Shown here in pieces: positions 26,425-34,813 of a DNA stretch of 64,000 nucleotides. The stretch lies in the NCBI GenBank assembly GCA_964291465.2, contig OZ219928.1, positions 248,001-312,000 of the forward strand. Reading direction: 5' to 3'. The DNA is from JAGWBJ01 sp964291465. Lineage in GTDB: Bacteria; Chloroflexota; Dehalococcoidia; Lucifugimonadales; JAGWBF01. The position numbers and the translations under genes are program-made. Below the pieces are notes generated by a model. The model did not search any database. It was not told where the DNA came from and saw nothing but the letters and a program-made list of their open reading frames with translations. Numbering within the stretch: position 1 is the first letter of the stretch; every line of letters begins with the position of its first letter.

Positions 26425-27723
26425 TTACGGGCCCCGGGGGCCGTCGCCCCAGGGGACGTCGGGCAGGTTGTGGCGGCGGCGGACCTCGTTGATGGTCAGG
26501 ACCCCGCGGTCCAGGAGCTTCACGTCCCGCTCCACCCGGGCCGTCTGGTCCTCCCGGAGGGCTTCCACAGAGCGCAGGTCGAACTCCAGGCGCAGGTCCG
26601 GGTAGCCCAGGAGGGGGAGCAGCTTGTGGTTGAGCTGCTCCTCCAGCAGCACCATCTCCGGCACCATGGTGTTGCGCCAGAAGAACCGCTCGGCGGCGTT
26701 GACGTTGGAGAAGGTTGCCCGCTGGAAGTCGGAGAGCAGGGGCATGGGCACGCCGTAGGCGCGGCTCACGTCCTCCAGGCTCCACCGGAGCCCCTGGATG
26801 AACTCCATCTCCCGGTGGCTCATGCCCAGGGTCTTGATGTCCTTGATGAAGTTGGCGATGGCGGGCCTGTGGGCGTTCCCCGGCCCCCGGTAGCGCTTCT
26901 CCCAGCGCCGGTAGAAGTCGTCCACCTCGTCGTCGCTCATGGTCTCTTCCGTGGTGAATATGAGGTCGGGCTGGGCCGAGTTCCTGAAGAAGTTCCTGTT
27001 GAACCGCGTGGCGTCGGCGCCCATGTCCACCGACAGCCGCAGGGGGGCCATGGGGGACAGGCCGGCGTGCTCCTCCAGGGGGTTGAAGTAGCGTATCCAG
27101 ACCATCTCGGCCGCCGTGTAGGCCACGGGGCCCAGGGCGCCCACGTAGACGAACCCGCGCACGTACCTCTCCCGGTCGGGGAGCACCCGCACCCTGTCCG
27201 GCCGCAGGGGCCAGATCTGCCACCCCGCCGGACCGTCCCGCTCCAGGGCCCAGAAGGCCGAGCCCCACAGGCTCAGGTAGGTCTCAGTGGCCCTCCAGAG
27301 CTGGCCCCGGGTGTACCAGGGGTTGACCCGGTCCAGGAGACGCTGGACGGGGTGGTCGGCGCCGACGGGGACCCGGGAGATGTCCCCCCTTGGGCCCGGC
27401 TGCCGCGTCCCGGCGGGGCCGGGCCCGTACGCCACCAGGAGAGGCCGGGCCAGCGCCTCGCTTCGGACCCTGATGGCCGAGTAAACGGGCACGGAGGTGG
27501 CGTAGTACCTGCCGTATTCCTGCCGGGTCCAGCCGTGGCCGGCGCCCTCCATCTCCATGAACCGGTCCACGTCCACGGAGGCCGCCCGGCTGCCCTTGAG
27601 GCGGGCGGGGCCCCGGCCGCTCCGGGGGCGCAGGCGGCGCGCCGCCGCCGCCAGACCGGGAGCGGAGTCGATTATCCGGGCCAGCCTGCCCCGTATGCCG
27701 TCGATGGAGCCGTTCTCAAACAC
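26425..27723 (-). CDS. Phage portal protein (HK97-type)
   Basis: A 432-residue portal protein, which forms the dodecameric DNA-entry ring of tailed phage heads. Recognisable elements are SVPVYSAIRVRSEALARPLL, HPVQRLLDRVNPW, the MVWIRYFNPLEEHAGLSPM block, and FFRNSAQPDLIFTTEE followed by GMSHREMEFIQGLRWSLEDVSRAYGVPMPLL. The C terminus has the long helical wing with VLTINEVRRRHNLP. It starts 31 bp after the terminase stop. No protease, capsid or tail gene follows; a 114-residue hypothetical and a metabolic gene do, so the module is a remnant. Confidence 0.88.
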   Translation of the reverse strand: MFENGSIDGIRGRLARIIDSAPGLAAAARRLRPRSGRGPARLKGSRAASVDVDRFMEMEGAGHGWTRQEYGRYYATSVPVYSAIRVRSEALARPLLVAYGPGPAGTRQPGPRGDISRVPVGADHPVQRLLDRVNPWYTRGQLWRATETYLSLWGSAFWALERDGPAGWQIWPLRPDRVRVLPDRERYVRGFVYVGALGPVAYTAAEMVWIRYFNPLEEHAGLSPMAPLRLSVDMGADATRFNRNFFRNSAQPDLIFTTEETMSDDEVDDFYRRWEKRYRGPGNAHRPAIANFIKDIKTLGMSHREMEFIQGLRWSLEDVSRAYGVPMPLLSDFQRATFSNVNAAERFFWRNTMVPEMVLLEEQLNHKLLPLLGYPDLRLEFDLRSVEALREDQTARVERDVKLLDRGVLTINEVRRRHNLPDVPWGDGPRGP

Positions 27724-27753
27724 CCCGTTCCTCCTTGACTTGCATCGTGGGGG

Positions 27754-29145
27754 TCACGCCCAGAACCTGGGCCTTCGCCTGCCGGGGAGGAAAGCGAGCA
27801 TCAGGGCGTCGGCCTTGTCGGGAGAGGGGACGCCCCTCTTGCGCATGTCCTCCTTGCTTTCCATGACCACCTGGCCGGGATTGTTGAAAGAGTACCTCAG
27901 CGCGGCGACCTGGCCCACCAGCTCGTTGTCGGGCGGGATGCGGATGGCGCCGTCGGCGAATAGCTGCCGGAGGTTCCAGTACCCTTCGGCCCGCAGGTTG
28001 GAGTAGTGCTCCGCATCCCTGGCGGGCCTCCCCACGTTGACCCCGCTCACCCGGTGCCCCAGCTCCTTCAGCCGGTCGACGACTCCCGCGCCGATGCCCA
28101 CCTCGTCTATGAGCACCTCGTCTGGCTCCCAGGCGTCGATGGCCTCGGCGACTTTCCGGGCCAGCTTCATGAGGTCCATGCCGCGGAAGGCCTGGACCTC
28201 CTCCACGCACATGCCCCGGCGCCTCAGGATCACGCTCTTGTCGGAGCCGAACCGGGCGACGTCGACGGCCAGGACCACCGGACCCTGGGCCTCGCCGGTG
28301 GCCGCGTCGCCCGAGGTCTCCGTGGGGCCCGCATCACGGCCGGCGGCGGCCTCCACCTGGGAGAGGGCGATCAGGGTGTCGTCTCCCCGGTCCGGGAACT
28401 CCCCCAGCACCCTGGCCCGAAAGATCGGGTTGTCCTCGCCCCAGACGGTCCGGCGCTCCTCGACCCACCTGAGGGTGGCCAGCCCCCTGTGCACCACCCG
28501 CCCCTGGACGACGTTGGGGCTCTCCAAGGCGGAGATGGTGATGGTGCTGTACAGCTCCCGGTGCTCGTAGAAGGCCTGCCGGAAGGAGCCGCCCATGGTG
28601 GTGGGGTTGCCGATGAGGAGGAGACGGCAGTTCTCGGAGGTCATCACGCCTTCGATGGCCTCGTAAATCTCCTCGTCCACGCCCTCGGCCTCGTCCACTA
28701 CGATGAACATGTTGGGGCTGTGGAAGCCCTGGAACTCCTCGTCGCTGTCGGCGGACAGGCCCAGGGCGAACCTGGTGTCGGAGAGCTCCAGGCGCGTGTG
28801 CAAGAGGGTCCCTCCCAGGTCGTAGTTGGCGTTCCTGTACCGGCGGTGGACCTCCCTCCACAGCACGTGCCGGACCTGCCGGAAGGTGGGCGCCGTGCTC
28901 AGCACGACGGCCGGGTCATGGCAGGCCAGGAACCAGAGGATGGCCACGGAGGCCGAGAAGCCCTTGCCCAGGCCGTTGCCGGACTTGACGGCGACCCTCG
29001 TGCTGCCCGCGAGGGCCTGCAGCACCTGCTCCTGCTTGCTCCAGAGGCTCACTCCCAGCACGTCCCGCGCGAAGGCGACGGGAGAGGCGCAGTGGTCCGC
29101 CCGGGGCTCGTAGAGCGGGCGTCTTGCCCTGCTAGCCGCGGGCAT
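27754..29145 (-). CDS. Phage terminase large subunit
   Basis: A 463-residue packaging motor and headful nuclease. The ATPase half has Walker A VAVKSGNGLGKGFSAS and Walker B MFIVVDEAEGVDEEIYEA, with GNPTTMGGSF as the coupling motif. The nuclease half has VLAVDVARFGSDKSVI (first aspartate), VLIDEVGIGAGVVDRL and, near the end, SPDKADALMLAF (last acidic cluster). All motifs look intact. It overlaps the start region of the upstream Zn-ribbon gene by 14 bp and precedes the portal gene. Confidence 0.9.
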   Translation of the reverse strand: MPAASRARRPLYEPRADHCASPVAFARDVLGVSLWSKQEQVLQALAGSTRVAVKSGNGLGKGFSASVAILWFLACHDPAVVLSTAPTFRQVRHVLWREVHRRYRNANYDLGGTLLHTRLELSDTRFALGLSADSDEEFQGFHSPNMFIVVDEAEGVDEEIYEAIEGVMTSENCRLLLIGNPTTMGGSFRQAFYEHRELYSTITISALESPNVVQGRVVHRGLATLRWVEERRTVWGEDNPIFRARVLGEFPDRGDDTLIALSQVEAAAGRDAGPTETSGDAATGEAQGPVVLAVDVARFGSDKSVILRRRGMCVEEVQAFRGMDLMKLARKVAEAIDAWEPDEVLIDEVGIGAGVVDRLKELGHRVSGVNVGRPARDAEHYSNLRAEGYWNLRQLFADGAIRIPPDNELVGQVAALRYSFNNPGQVVMESKEDMRKRGVPSPDKADALMLAFLPGRRRPRFWA

Positions 29146-29374
29146 CGTCGTGGCGGCGGTGCCTGTTGCCGGAGACCGTGGGGATGGGCCCGGGTCTGGA
29201 AGCCCCGGGCCTGGAGGGCCCAGGTTCGGAGGGCCCGGGTTCGGAAGGCCCAGGTTCGGAAGGACTAAAAATGTAGCCGCACTCTCCGCACCGGTAGACG
29301 TCGTTGTCCTCCCGGGCCCGCTTGTCCAGCCTTATGAGGCGGTTACCCCCGCAACGCCTGCAGTCCAAAGTCAT
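29132..29374 (-). CDS. Small Zn-ribbon protein with PSEPG repeats
   Basis: An 80-residue protein. MTLDCRRCGGNRLIRL and YRCGECGYIF supply two CxxC pairs that would bind one zinc. A linker built of S/R-EPGP repeats (three GPSEP units, then GPSRPGASRPGP) follows, and a basic tail NRHRRHDD. The repeat is encoded by near-identical 15-bp DNA units at about 29200-29264, so it can expand or contract. It starts the phage packaging module and overlaps the terminase by 14 bp. A role in packaging as a small-terminase or DNA-binding accessory is only a guess. Confidence 0.65.
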   Translation of the reverse strand: MTLDCRRCGGNRLIRLDKRAREDNDVYRCGECGYIFSPSEPGPSEPGPSEPGPSRPGASRPGPIPTVSGNRHRRHDDARG

Positions 29375-29434
29375 TCTCCTGCGGCTCCCCTGGTGGACGC
29401 CGGTGGGACTCCGTTCCCGAGCGGGTGAGGTCCC

Positions 29435-29475
29435 GAAAAAGGGGGACGGACCCAACCAACGGCCGGGTCCGTCCC
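29435..29475 (-). terminator. Intrinsic terminator upstream of the phage module
   Basis: An 11-bp perfect stem (gggacggaccc 29443-29453 with gggtccgtccc 29465-29475) is followed on the minus strand by TTTTTC. It would stop transcription arriving from the dehalogenase-like gene before it enters the phage genes. Confidence 0.75.
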
Positions 29476-29560
29476 TGGCTATCCTCAGACTACTCCTTGC
29501 GCCACGGAGCAGTCAACGACGGGATGTCATGTTGTCACGTCGGTCCATGGCGTCGAATGA

Positions 29561-29590
29561 CGAGAGGGCGGCCATGCGGCCGCCCTCTCG
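29561..29590 (-). terminator. Hairpin terminator after the first dehalogenase-like gene
   Basis: cgagagggcggcc (29561-29573) and ggccgccctctcg (29578-29590) form a perfect 13-bp stem with a 4-nt loop, 26 bp after the stop at 29616. A similar 13-bp hairpin follows the second copy (36135-36168). The T-run is weak here. Confidence 0.65.
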
Positions 29591-29615
29591 CAGGACCGTT
29601 CCTGTTTGCGAGTCC

Positions 29616-30902
29616 CTAGAACTCGTCCATGTCGGCTTCGTACTCGGCGTACATGGCGTCCTCGGGGCCCCGGACGTACTCGCGGATCCGCTCCCGGAAG
29701 TCCTGCCACACCTTGTCGCCCTCGGGGCCCTCGGGCACCTGTCCGGACTCGATCTTCCCCTTCAGCTCCTGCAGGAGATACGAGTCGCCGTAGCCCTCGG
29801 GGATGTGGAAGAAGTCGGAGCCGAACCTGGGCAGCTCGCTGGGGCCGAAGTAGCCCAGCCCGTGCATCTCGTAGCCCTCCAGGTGGTGGGTCCCCTTGCC
29901 CAGGACCTGGCCGGTGGTGGCGTAGTGCTCCATGACGGCCTTCATGCCGAACCGCTGGATGGGGCAGACCTTCATGCAGATGCCGCAGGCGGCGTAGCGT
30001 GCCATGACGGGCCGGCAGCGCTTGGCGACGATCTTGAACTTCTCGACGCCCCTCCACCAGACCTGGTCCCTCTGGAGAGCGCGGCCGGGGCAGCGGTTGA
30101 CGCAGACCTGGCAGATGGTGCAGAACTCGGGGACGCCGTAGTCGACTGGGGAGTCGTAGGTGACCGGGGCGTCGGTGGTGATGATCATGAGGCGGTGTCG
30201 GGAGCCGAAGTGTGGGGAGAGCAGGTAGCCCATGGCGCCCTGCTGGCCCATGCCGGCGGCCACCAGCATCGGGATGACCACTGCGCCGGGGTCGTTGGGG
30301 CTGTGGACCTGGGCGCGGTATCCCAGGGACCTGATGAAGTCGGCCAGCTCCAGGCCCGCGGCGCCCTCCCTGCGGTAGGTGGCGAAGACGGCCTCCTCGG
30401 CGGGCTCGCTGGGGATGGTCTGGGTCTTCTCGTAGGGCTGCTCCATGGCCAGGCAGACGGCGTTGGGATAGGGCTTGACCCACCTGCGCTTGCTGACGTA
30501 AGTGTAGCGGTTGTCGTAGGCGGTCATGCCGACCATGGCGTAGCCGAGCTCCAGGGCCTTGGCCTTGATGTCCTCGGTGACGTCCCGGCCAACCGGCTCT
30601 GCCGTCGGCTCGATGTCGCCGGACTCGCGGGCCTGGAGGACGATGGGCTTGTTGAGCCGCTCGTGCTCGTCGCGGATCTCCTTGATGTCGCTGATCTCCC
30701 GGGACCACTTCCGGTAGACGAAGTTCTCCACGTTGTGGCTCTCCACCGGGTAGTTCCGGGTGTAGTAGTTGATGGTGTCCTCGTCCTTGTTGGCCCCGGG
30801 GACACCCTCCAGCTCCTCGGGTATCGGGATGGAGATCTCTTCCTTGCCTTCAGGGCCAGCGAGGGTCGATGGCACTTTTACGGTGTGTCCGATCTTTAGC
30901 AT
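29616..30902 (-). CDS. Reductive dehalogenase-like corrinoid iron-sulfur protein, copy 1
   Basis: A 428-residue protein of the RdhA/QueG superfamily. DVTEDIKAKALELGYAMVGMTAYD (about 107-130) opens the cobalamin-binding part. Two 4Fe-4S clusters follow: C261-x2-C264-x2-C267-x3-C271-P and C306-x2-C309-x3-C313-P, the fourth ligand probably C296. There is no twin-arginine signal and no RdhB anchor gene, so it should be cytosolic, unlike respiratory dehalogenases. An AGGAGG site precedes ATG 30902. A very similar paralogue lies at 36194-37495. Substrate is unknown: reductive removal of a halogen or another C-X cleavage is an inference from the family. Upstream on the same strand lie two PLP enzymes and a flavin oxidoreductase. 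Confidence 0.8.
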   Translation of the reverse strand: MLKIGHTVKVPSTLAGPEGKEEISIPIPEELEGVPGANKDEDTINYYTRNYPVESHNVENFVYRKWSREISDIKEIRDEHERLNKPIVLQARESGDIEPTAEPVGRDVTEDIKAKALELGYAMVGMTAYDNRYTYVSKRRWVKPYPNAVCLAMEQPYEKTQTIPSEPAEEAVFATYRREGAAGLELADFIRSLGYRAQVHSPNDPGAVVIPMLVAAGMGQQGAMGYLLSPHFGSRHRLMIITTDAPVTYDSPVDYGVPEFCTICQVCVNRCPGRALQRDQVWWRGVEKFKIVAKRCRPVMARYAACGICMKVCPIQRFGMKAVMEHYATTGQVLGKGTHHLEGYEMHGLGYFGPSELPRFGSDFFHIPEGYGDSYLLQELKGKIESGQVPEGPEGDKVWQDFRERIREYVRGPEDAMYAEYEADMDEF

Positions 30903-31012
30903 GTGAAAACCTCCTTGCCGGATCGCGTCCGGTCGAGTCCCATTCGTTATACGCCTCCCTTCCCCGGCTTGTCAAGGAACCGGGCGTCGGGAAACGGGCG
31001 AAAGGCGGGCTC

Positions 31013-32119
31013 CTAGTTGTGGCGGCCCCGGGCCGCGATGTCCCAGACGGCCTCCACTTTGCCGTTGCGGACGGCGATGTACTGGTCCCACCGGCTGATC
31101 GTGGCGTCCTGCTGGGACGGCAGCAGAGTGACCTTGTCGCCGACCTCCAGGCTGGAGCTCCCCTCCACCTGGAAGACGGAGCTGTGGGCGTCCATAGACT
31201 TGACGGAGACGCCTTCCGCCCCTTCCACGCCCGGGGCGCCCTTGATGTACCCCATGACTTCCATGCCGGCGTCGCCGACGGCCACGCCGGGCCGGGGGGT
31301 GCTGATGATGGTGGAGAGGACCTTGCCCGCGTGCTCGAACTCGGACATGTAGCGGTAGGCCGTCTCCATGATCTGGTAGGTGCCGCCCTGGACTTCCGTG
31401 ACCCCGGGGGTGTCCCCGGCCACGTCGTAGGTCCAGGACTCGCCGGTGGACACGATCTCCACGGGTATGCCGGCGGCGACTATGGCGTCCTTGACGTCCA
31501 GGCAGGTCTGGATCATCCGGCGGCCCTCGGTGTACCGGGTCTCCCGGTCCTTGGGGTCGTCGGCGCCGAGGGTCTGGTGGCTCATCACGCCCCGGAAGTC
31601 CAGGCCGGGCAGGTCCATGATCACCTTCGCCAACTCGACTCCATCCTGCGGGTTCTGGACTCCGCAGCGGTGCATCTGGGTCTCCACCTCGATTATGACG
31701 CCAAGGGTGACGCCCGCGGTCTGGGCGCCCTGGGACAGGTCGCGGGCGTTCTGCTCGTGGTCGCAGGCCACCTTCATGTTCGCCTGGCGGGCCAGGGCGC
31801 AAAGCCTGTCGATCTTGTCCTTGGTGACCACCTCGCTGGTGATGAACACGTCGTCGACCCCGCCCTGTACCATCACCTCCGCCTCGGAGACCTTGGCGGA
31901 GCAGACGCCGCCTATGGTGCCGCCCATGCGCATCTGCATGTGGGCGAGAACGGGGCTCTTGTGGTTCTTGACGTGGGGGCGCATCTTGCACGTCCGGTCC
32001 TTGTAGAACTCGGAGATGATGCGCATGTTGCTCTCCAGAGCGTCCATGTCCAGGATGAGGCAGGGGGTGTCCAGCTCCTCGATGGGAGTGCCCGGTGAAG
32101 GCCTGTATCGGTCGGTCAT
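31013..32119 (-). CDS. PLP fold-III enzyme, D-threonine aldolase-like (lysine retained)
   Basis: A 368-residue alanine-racemase-fold protein. EELDTPCLILDMDALESN and MRPHVKNHKSPVLAHMQ match D-threonine aldolase / D-serine dehydratase-like enzymes; the first lysine of VKNHK aligns with the PLP-binding lysine (K59 of the Alcaligenes enzyme). SRWDQYIAVRNGKVEAVWDIAARGR ends the protein; the family's metal-binding histidine before the aspartate is tryptophan here. Substrate is therefore uncertain. It lies 45 bp after a paralogue with which it shares organisation but modest identity. The stop is 110 bp from the dehalogenase-like copy 1. Confidence 0.75.
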   Translation of the reverse strand: MTDRYRPSPGTPIEELDTPCLILDMDALESNMRIISEFYKDRTCKMRPHVKNHKSPVLAHMQMRMGGTIGGVCSAKVSEAEVMVQGGVDDVFITSEVVTKDKIDRLCALARQANMKVACDHEQNARDLSQGAQTAGVTLGVIIEVETQMHRCGVQNPQDGVELAKVIMDLPGLDFRGVMSHQTLGADDPKDRETRYTEGRRMIQTCLDVKDAIVAAGIPVEIVSTGESWTYDVAGDTPGVTEVQGGTYQIMETAYRYMSEFEHAGKVLSTIISTPRPGVAVGDAGMEVMGYIKGAPGVEGAEGVSVKSMDAHSSVFQVEGSSSLEVGDKVTLLPSQQDATISRWDQYIAVRNGKVEAVWDIAARGRHN

Positions 32120-32164
32120 GACTCCTTACTCCTTTCCCGGTGGGGTGGTCCCGGTGGGCTGGTG

Positions 32165-33250
32165 CTAGTCGGAGCGTCCGCGGGCGGCGATCTCCCAGAC
32201 CGCCTCCAGCTTGCCGTCCCTGACGGCGTGCAGGAGGTCGTACTGGTTCATGCACATGGCAAGGTCCCTTGGAATCAGGCGAATGGTGTCCCCCACCTTC
32301 AGGGACTGCCGCGCCTCCCCCTCGAGCTCCACCCTGGTGTGCTCGGCGCTGAGCCGGGCCGCCTGGGCCCCGGGCACTCCCTCGATCACCGGTAGTCCCC
32401 GGTCGGGGCCGGTGGCCTTGTGCCCGGCGTCGGCGATGCCGTACTCCTCCACGGGCCTGCTTATGACTGTGGCTACCACCCGGGCGGCCGGCTGGAACTG
32501 GTCCAGGTGCCGGCTGTAGTTGTAGTCCATCAGGGGGTAGGCTCCCACGGCCACCTCGGTGACCCCGTCGGTGGACGCGGCAGCCTGGTAGTTGTGCACC
32601 CCTCCGGTGGAGACCGTCTGCACCGGCATGCCGTCCTTTTCGACGGCCTCTCGCGTGTCCAGGAGGGCCTGGAGGCCGTCGGCCTCCTCGGGCATGATGG
32701 CGCTCTCGGGAGTCATGAGTCCGGCGAACTCCAGCCCCGGGGCCCCGGACACCGCCCTGGCAAGGGCCACGGCGTCGGCGCCGGGGGCCACTCCGGCGCC
32801 CTCCCCGCCGCCGTTCACATGGACCAGCACCCTGAGGGTGGTCCCTGCGGCCACGGACGCCGCCGAAAGGTCGTCGACGTTCCGGGGGTTGTCCACGGCC
32901 ACGGAGATACGGGCCCCGCGGGCCAGCCCGCACAGGCGTTGTATCTTCCCCCTGGTGACGATCTCACTGGACACCAGGATGTCCCCGATGCCCGCCGCGG
33001 CAAACACCTCCGCTTCGCCCACCCTGGACACGGCGATGCCGTCCACGGTCCCGCCCGCGGCGAGCTGGAGCCGGGCAACGGCCGGGCACTTGTGGGCGGT
33101 GACGTGGGGTCGGGCCTTGGCGGGGCTGGTCCGGAAGAAGGCGTGGAGGGTCTCGATGTTCCGCTCCATCGCGTCCAGGTCCACCACCATGGACGGTGTG
33201 TCCAACCGCTCCAGCGGCGTTCCCAGGGGTTGGTAGACCGGGCGTTCCAT
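32165..33250 (-). CDS. PLP fold-III paralogue lacking the usual Schiff-base lysine
   Basis: A 361-residue protein paralogous to its neighbour. It has RLDTPSMVVDLDAMERNIE and ARPHVTAHKCPAVARLQ: the position of the expected PLP lysine is threonine (codon ACC), leaving only the second lysine of the motif. The C terminus NQYDLLHAVRDGKLEAVWEIAARGR has tyrosine where the metal-binding histidine should be. VSTGGVHNYQ and VAVGAYPLMDYNYS keep the phosphate-site region. It may be a pseudo-enzyme partner of the 31013-32119 protein, or may use the second lysine. Start ATG 33250; 79 bp after the flavin oxidoreductase stop. Confidence 0.72.
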   Translation of the reverse strand: MERPVYQPLGTPLERLDTPSMVVDLDAMERNIETLHAFFRTSPAKARPHVTAHKCPAVARLQLAAGGTVDGIAVSRVGEAEVFAAAGIGDILVSSEIVTRGKIQRLCGLARGARISVAVDNPRNVDDLSAASVAAGTTLRVLVHVNGGGEGAGVAPGADAVALARAVSGAPGLEFAGLMTPESAIMPEEADGLQALLDTREAVEKDGMPVQTVSTGGVHNYQAAASTDGVTEVAVGAYPLMDYNYSRHLDQFQPAARVVATVISRPVEEYGIADAGHKATGPDRGLPVIEGVPGAQAARLSAEHTRVELEGEARQSLKVGDTIRLIPRDLAMCMNQYDLLHAVRDGKLEAVWEIAARGRSD

Positions 33251-33329
33251 GGACGTCCCTCCCCGGACCAGATCTGGCTGTCCGAATCGACTGCGGTGGC
33301 GCCGTCCCCGAGTTGGCGACGGGGACCGG

Positions 33330-34493
33330 CTAGTTGCGCTCGGCCCACACCTGCCGCGCGCGGTCTATTGAGCTGGACCGCGCGGCCTGCAACTCGGGAA
33401 TGTGGTCTCGCGCCCACTGGTTTGACGTCTTCAGGTTGGCCAGGCTGCCCTGGAACACCGGCATCACGTAGCGGGCCAGGAGCTCGTAGCTCTTCAGGAG
33501 CTTGTCCCTGGGCGCCCAGTCCTGGGCCTGGATCATGAAGCCGCCGAACCCGCCGCTCCGCTCGTCCAGCCGCCTGATGGTGGCGATCAGGTCGTCGGGG
33601 GTGCCGATGACCCATTCGCCCGAGGCCGAGTTGGCCTCCGCGACCCCCTCCAGGGGGACGTCGTGCTCCGGGGGCCGTCCCAGGGTACCCTCGATGTACT
33701 CCCTTTGGTAGCGGCCGCCGCCGATGCGGACGTCCTCCAGGGCCTGCTCACGGGTCTCCGCCAGGTGCACGTGCATCACCAGGCGCCAGTCATCGCGGTT
33801 GACCGTCTTCTCATGCTCGGCGGCAGACTCCTCGGCGATGTCCCACAGGTATTGCAGGTCGGCCTGGCCCGAGGTATCCCTGGGCACGCTCATGGAGAGG
33901 ACCGACGCGCCATGCTTGCCGGCCAGGCTCACCCCCGACGGGGACTGGACCGAGGCCACGGCGACGGGCATGTGAGGCGTCGTGTAGGGGCGGAGCTGCA
34001 GGACGGCGTCCTGGATCTCGAACCAGTCGGTCTTGTACGTTATGGGCTCGGTCTCGGTGAAGAGACGCATGATCACGTCCAGGGACTCGTGCATCCTCTC
34101 CCGCTGGGTGGTGGGCTCGATGCCCAGCATCACGGCGTCGGACACCAGGGCCCCCGGGCCCACGCCGAGCATCGCCCGGCCCCTGGTCAGGTGGTCCAGC
34201 AGCACCATCCTGTTGGCGACCATGAGCGGGTGGTGGTAGGGGAGGCTTATGACCCCGGTGCCCAGCATGATGTGCTTGGTGCGCTCGGCGGCCGTGGCGA
34301 TGAACAGCTCGGGGGAGGCGATGGTCTCCCAGCCGGCGCTGTGGTGCTCGCCGATCCACGCCTCGTCGAAGCCCAGCGTGTCCAGCCACTGGACCAGCTC
34401 CAGGTCCCTCTCGATGGCCAGGGTCGGGTTCTCGCCCACGGGATGGAAAGGGCCCATGAATATCCCAAACTTCATTCGCTCGGGAAGGGACAT
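33330..34493 (-). CDS. LLM-class flavin-dependent oxidoreductase (luciferase-like)
   Basis: A 387-residue bacterial-luciferase-fold (TIM-barrel) enzyme that binds reduced FMN or F420. MKFGIFMGPFHP, GFDEAWIGEHHSAGWE, the LGTGVISLPYHHPLMVANRM segment, and RAMLGVGPGALVSDAVMLGI are characteristic. WVIGTPDDLIATIRRLDE closes the substrate side. Such enzymes oxidise or desulfonate small organic compounds and are abundant in SAR202-type Chloroflexota. It appears to head a same-strand run with the two PLP enzymes and dehalogenase-like copy 1. The true substrate is not readable. Confidence 0.87.
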   Translation of the reverse strand: MSLPERMKFGIFMGPFHPVGENPTLAIERDLELVQWLDTLGFDEAWIGEHHSAGWETIASPELFIATAAERTKHIMLGTGVISLPYHHPLMVANRMVLLDHLTRGRAMLGVGPGALVSDAVMLGIEPTTQRERMHESLDVIMRLFTETEPITYKTDWFEIQDAVLQLRPYTTPHMPVAVASVQSPSGVSLAGKHGASVLSMSVPRDTSGQADLQYLWDIAEESAAEHEKTVNRDDWRLVMHVHLAETREQALEDVRIGGGRYQREYIEGTLGRPPEHDVPLEGVAEANSASGEWVIGTPDDLIATIRRLDERSGGFGGFMIQAQDWAPRDKLLKSYELLARYVMPVFQGSLANLKTSNQWARDHIPELQAARSSSIDRARQVWAERN

Positions 34494-34722
34494 CTCGGTC
34501 CACTCTCCTCTCTCGCACCCGGGGGCTCCAGGCCGTGGTTCCGAATCTACTCCGGCGCCCGACCGAGGATGAACGGGTACCGGAGGACCACCGGCGTCGA
34601 ATATAGGCGATTATACGAACCGCCCGCACCAGTGTCAAACGAGCCTGATTCGTATTTCGGAGATCGGCGGGGGGCCCATATGCTGGCTAGAGGTTTGGGT
34701 AGTGCCTCCGCGGCGGCCGCTG

Positions 34723-34753
34723 TATTAAAGCAACATGCCATGTTGCTTTAATA
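34723..34753. promoter_or_regulatory. 31-bp AT-rich near-perfect palindrome
   Basis: tattaaagcaacatg (34723-34737) and its exact complement (34739-34753) flank a single C. Such AT-rich symmetry stands out in this DNA. It lies between the dcd stop and the start of the flavin oxidoreductase gene, about 230 bp upstream of the latter. It could be a repressor operator or a cruciform-type terminator. The remaining intergenic DNA (34494-34813) shows nothing else. Confidence 0.55.
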
Positions 34754-34813
34754 ACAAGAATCCTCGTTGAAGTCACATTTAATATGCCGGCCCGGGCGAC
34801 TTCGTGCGCCGGA

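Noticed and set aside
25950..29475. Complete prophage
   Set aside because: No integrase, capsid, tail or lysis genes and no flanking att repeats seen; only a packaging remnant.
29616..30902. Respiratory (membrane-bound) reductive dehalogenase operon
   Set aside because: No twin-arginine signal, no rdhB-like small membrane gene, and a short N terminus; called cytosolic and RdhA-like only.
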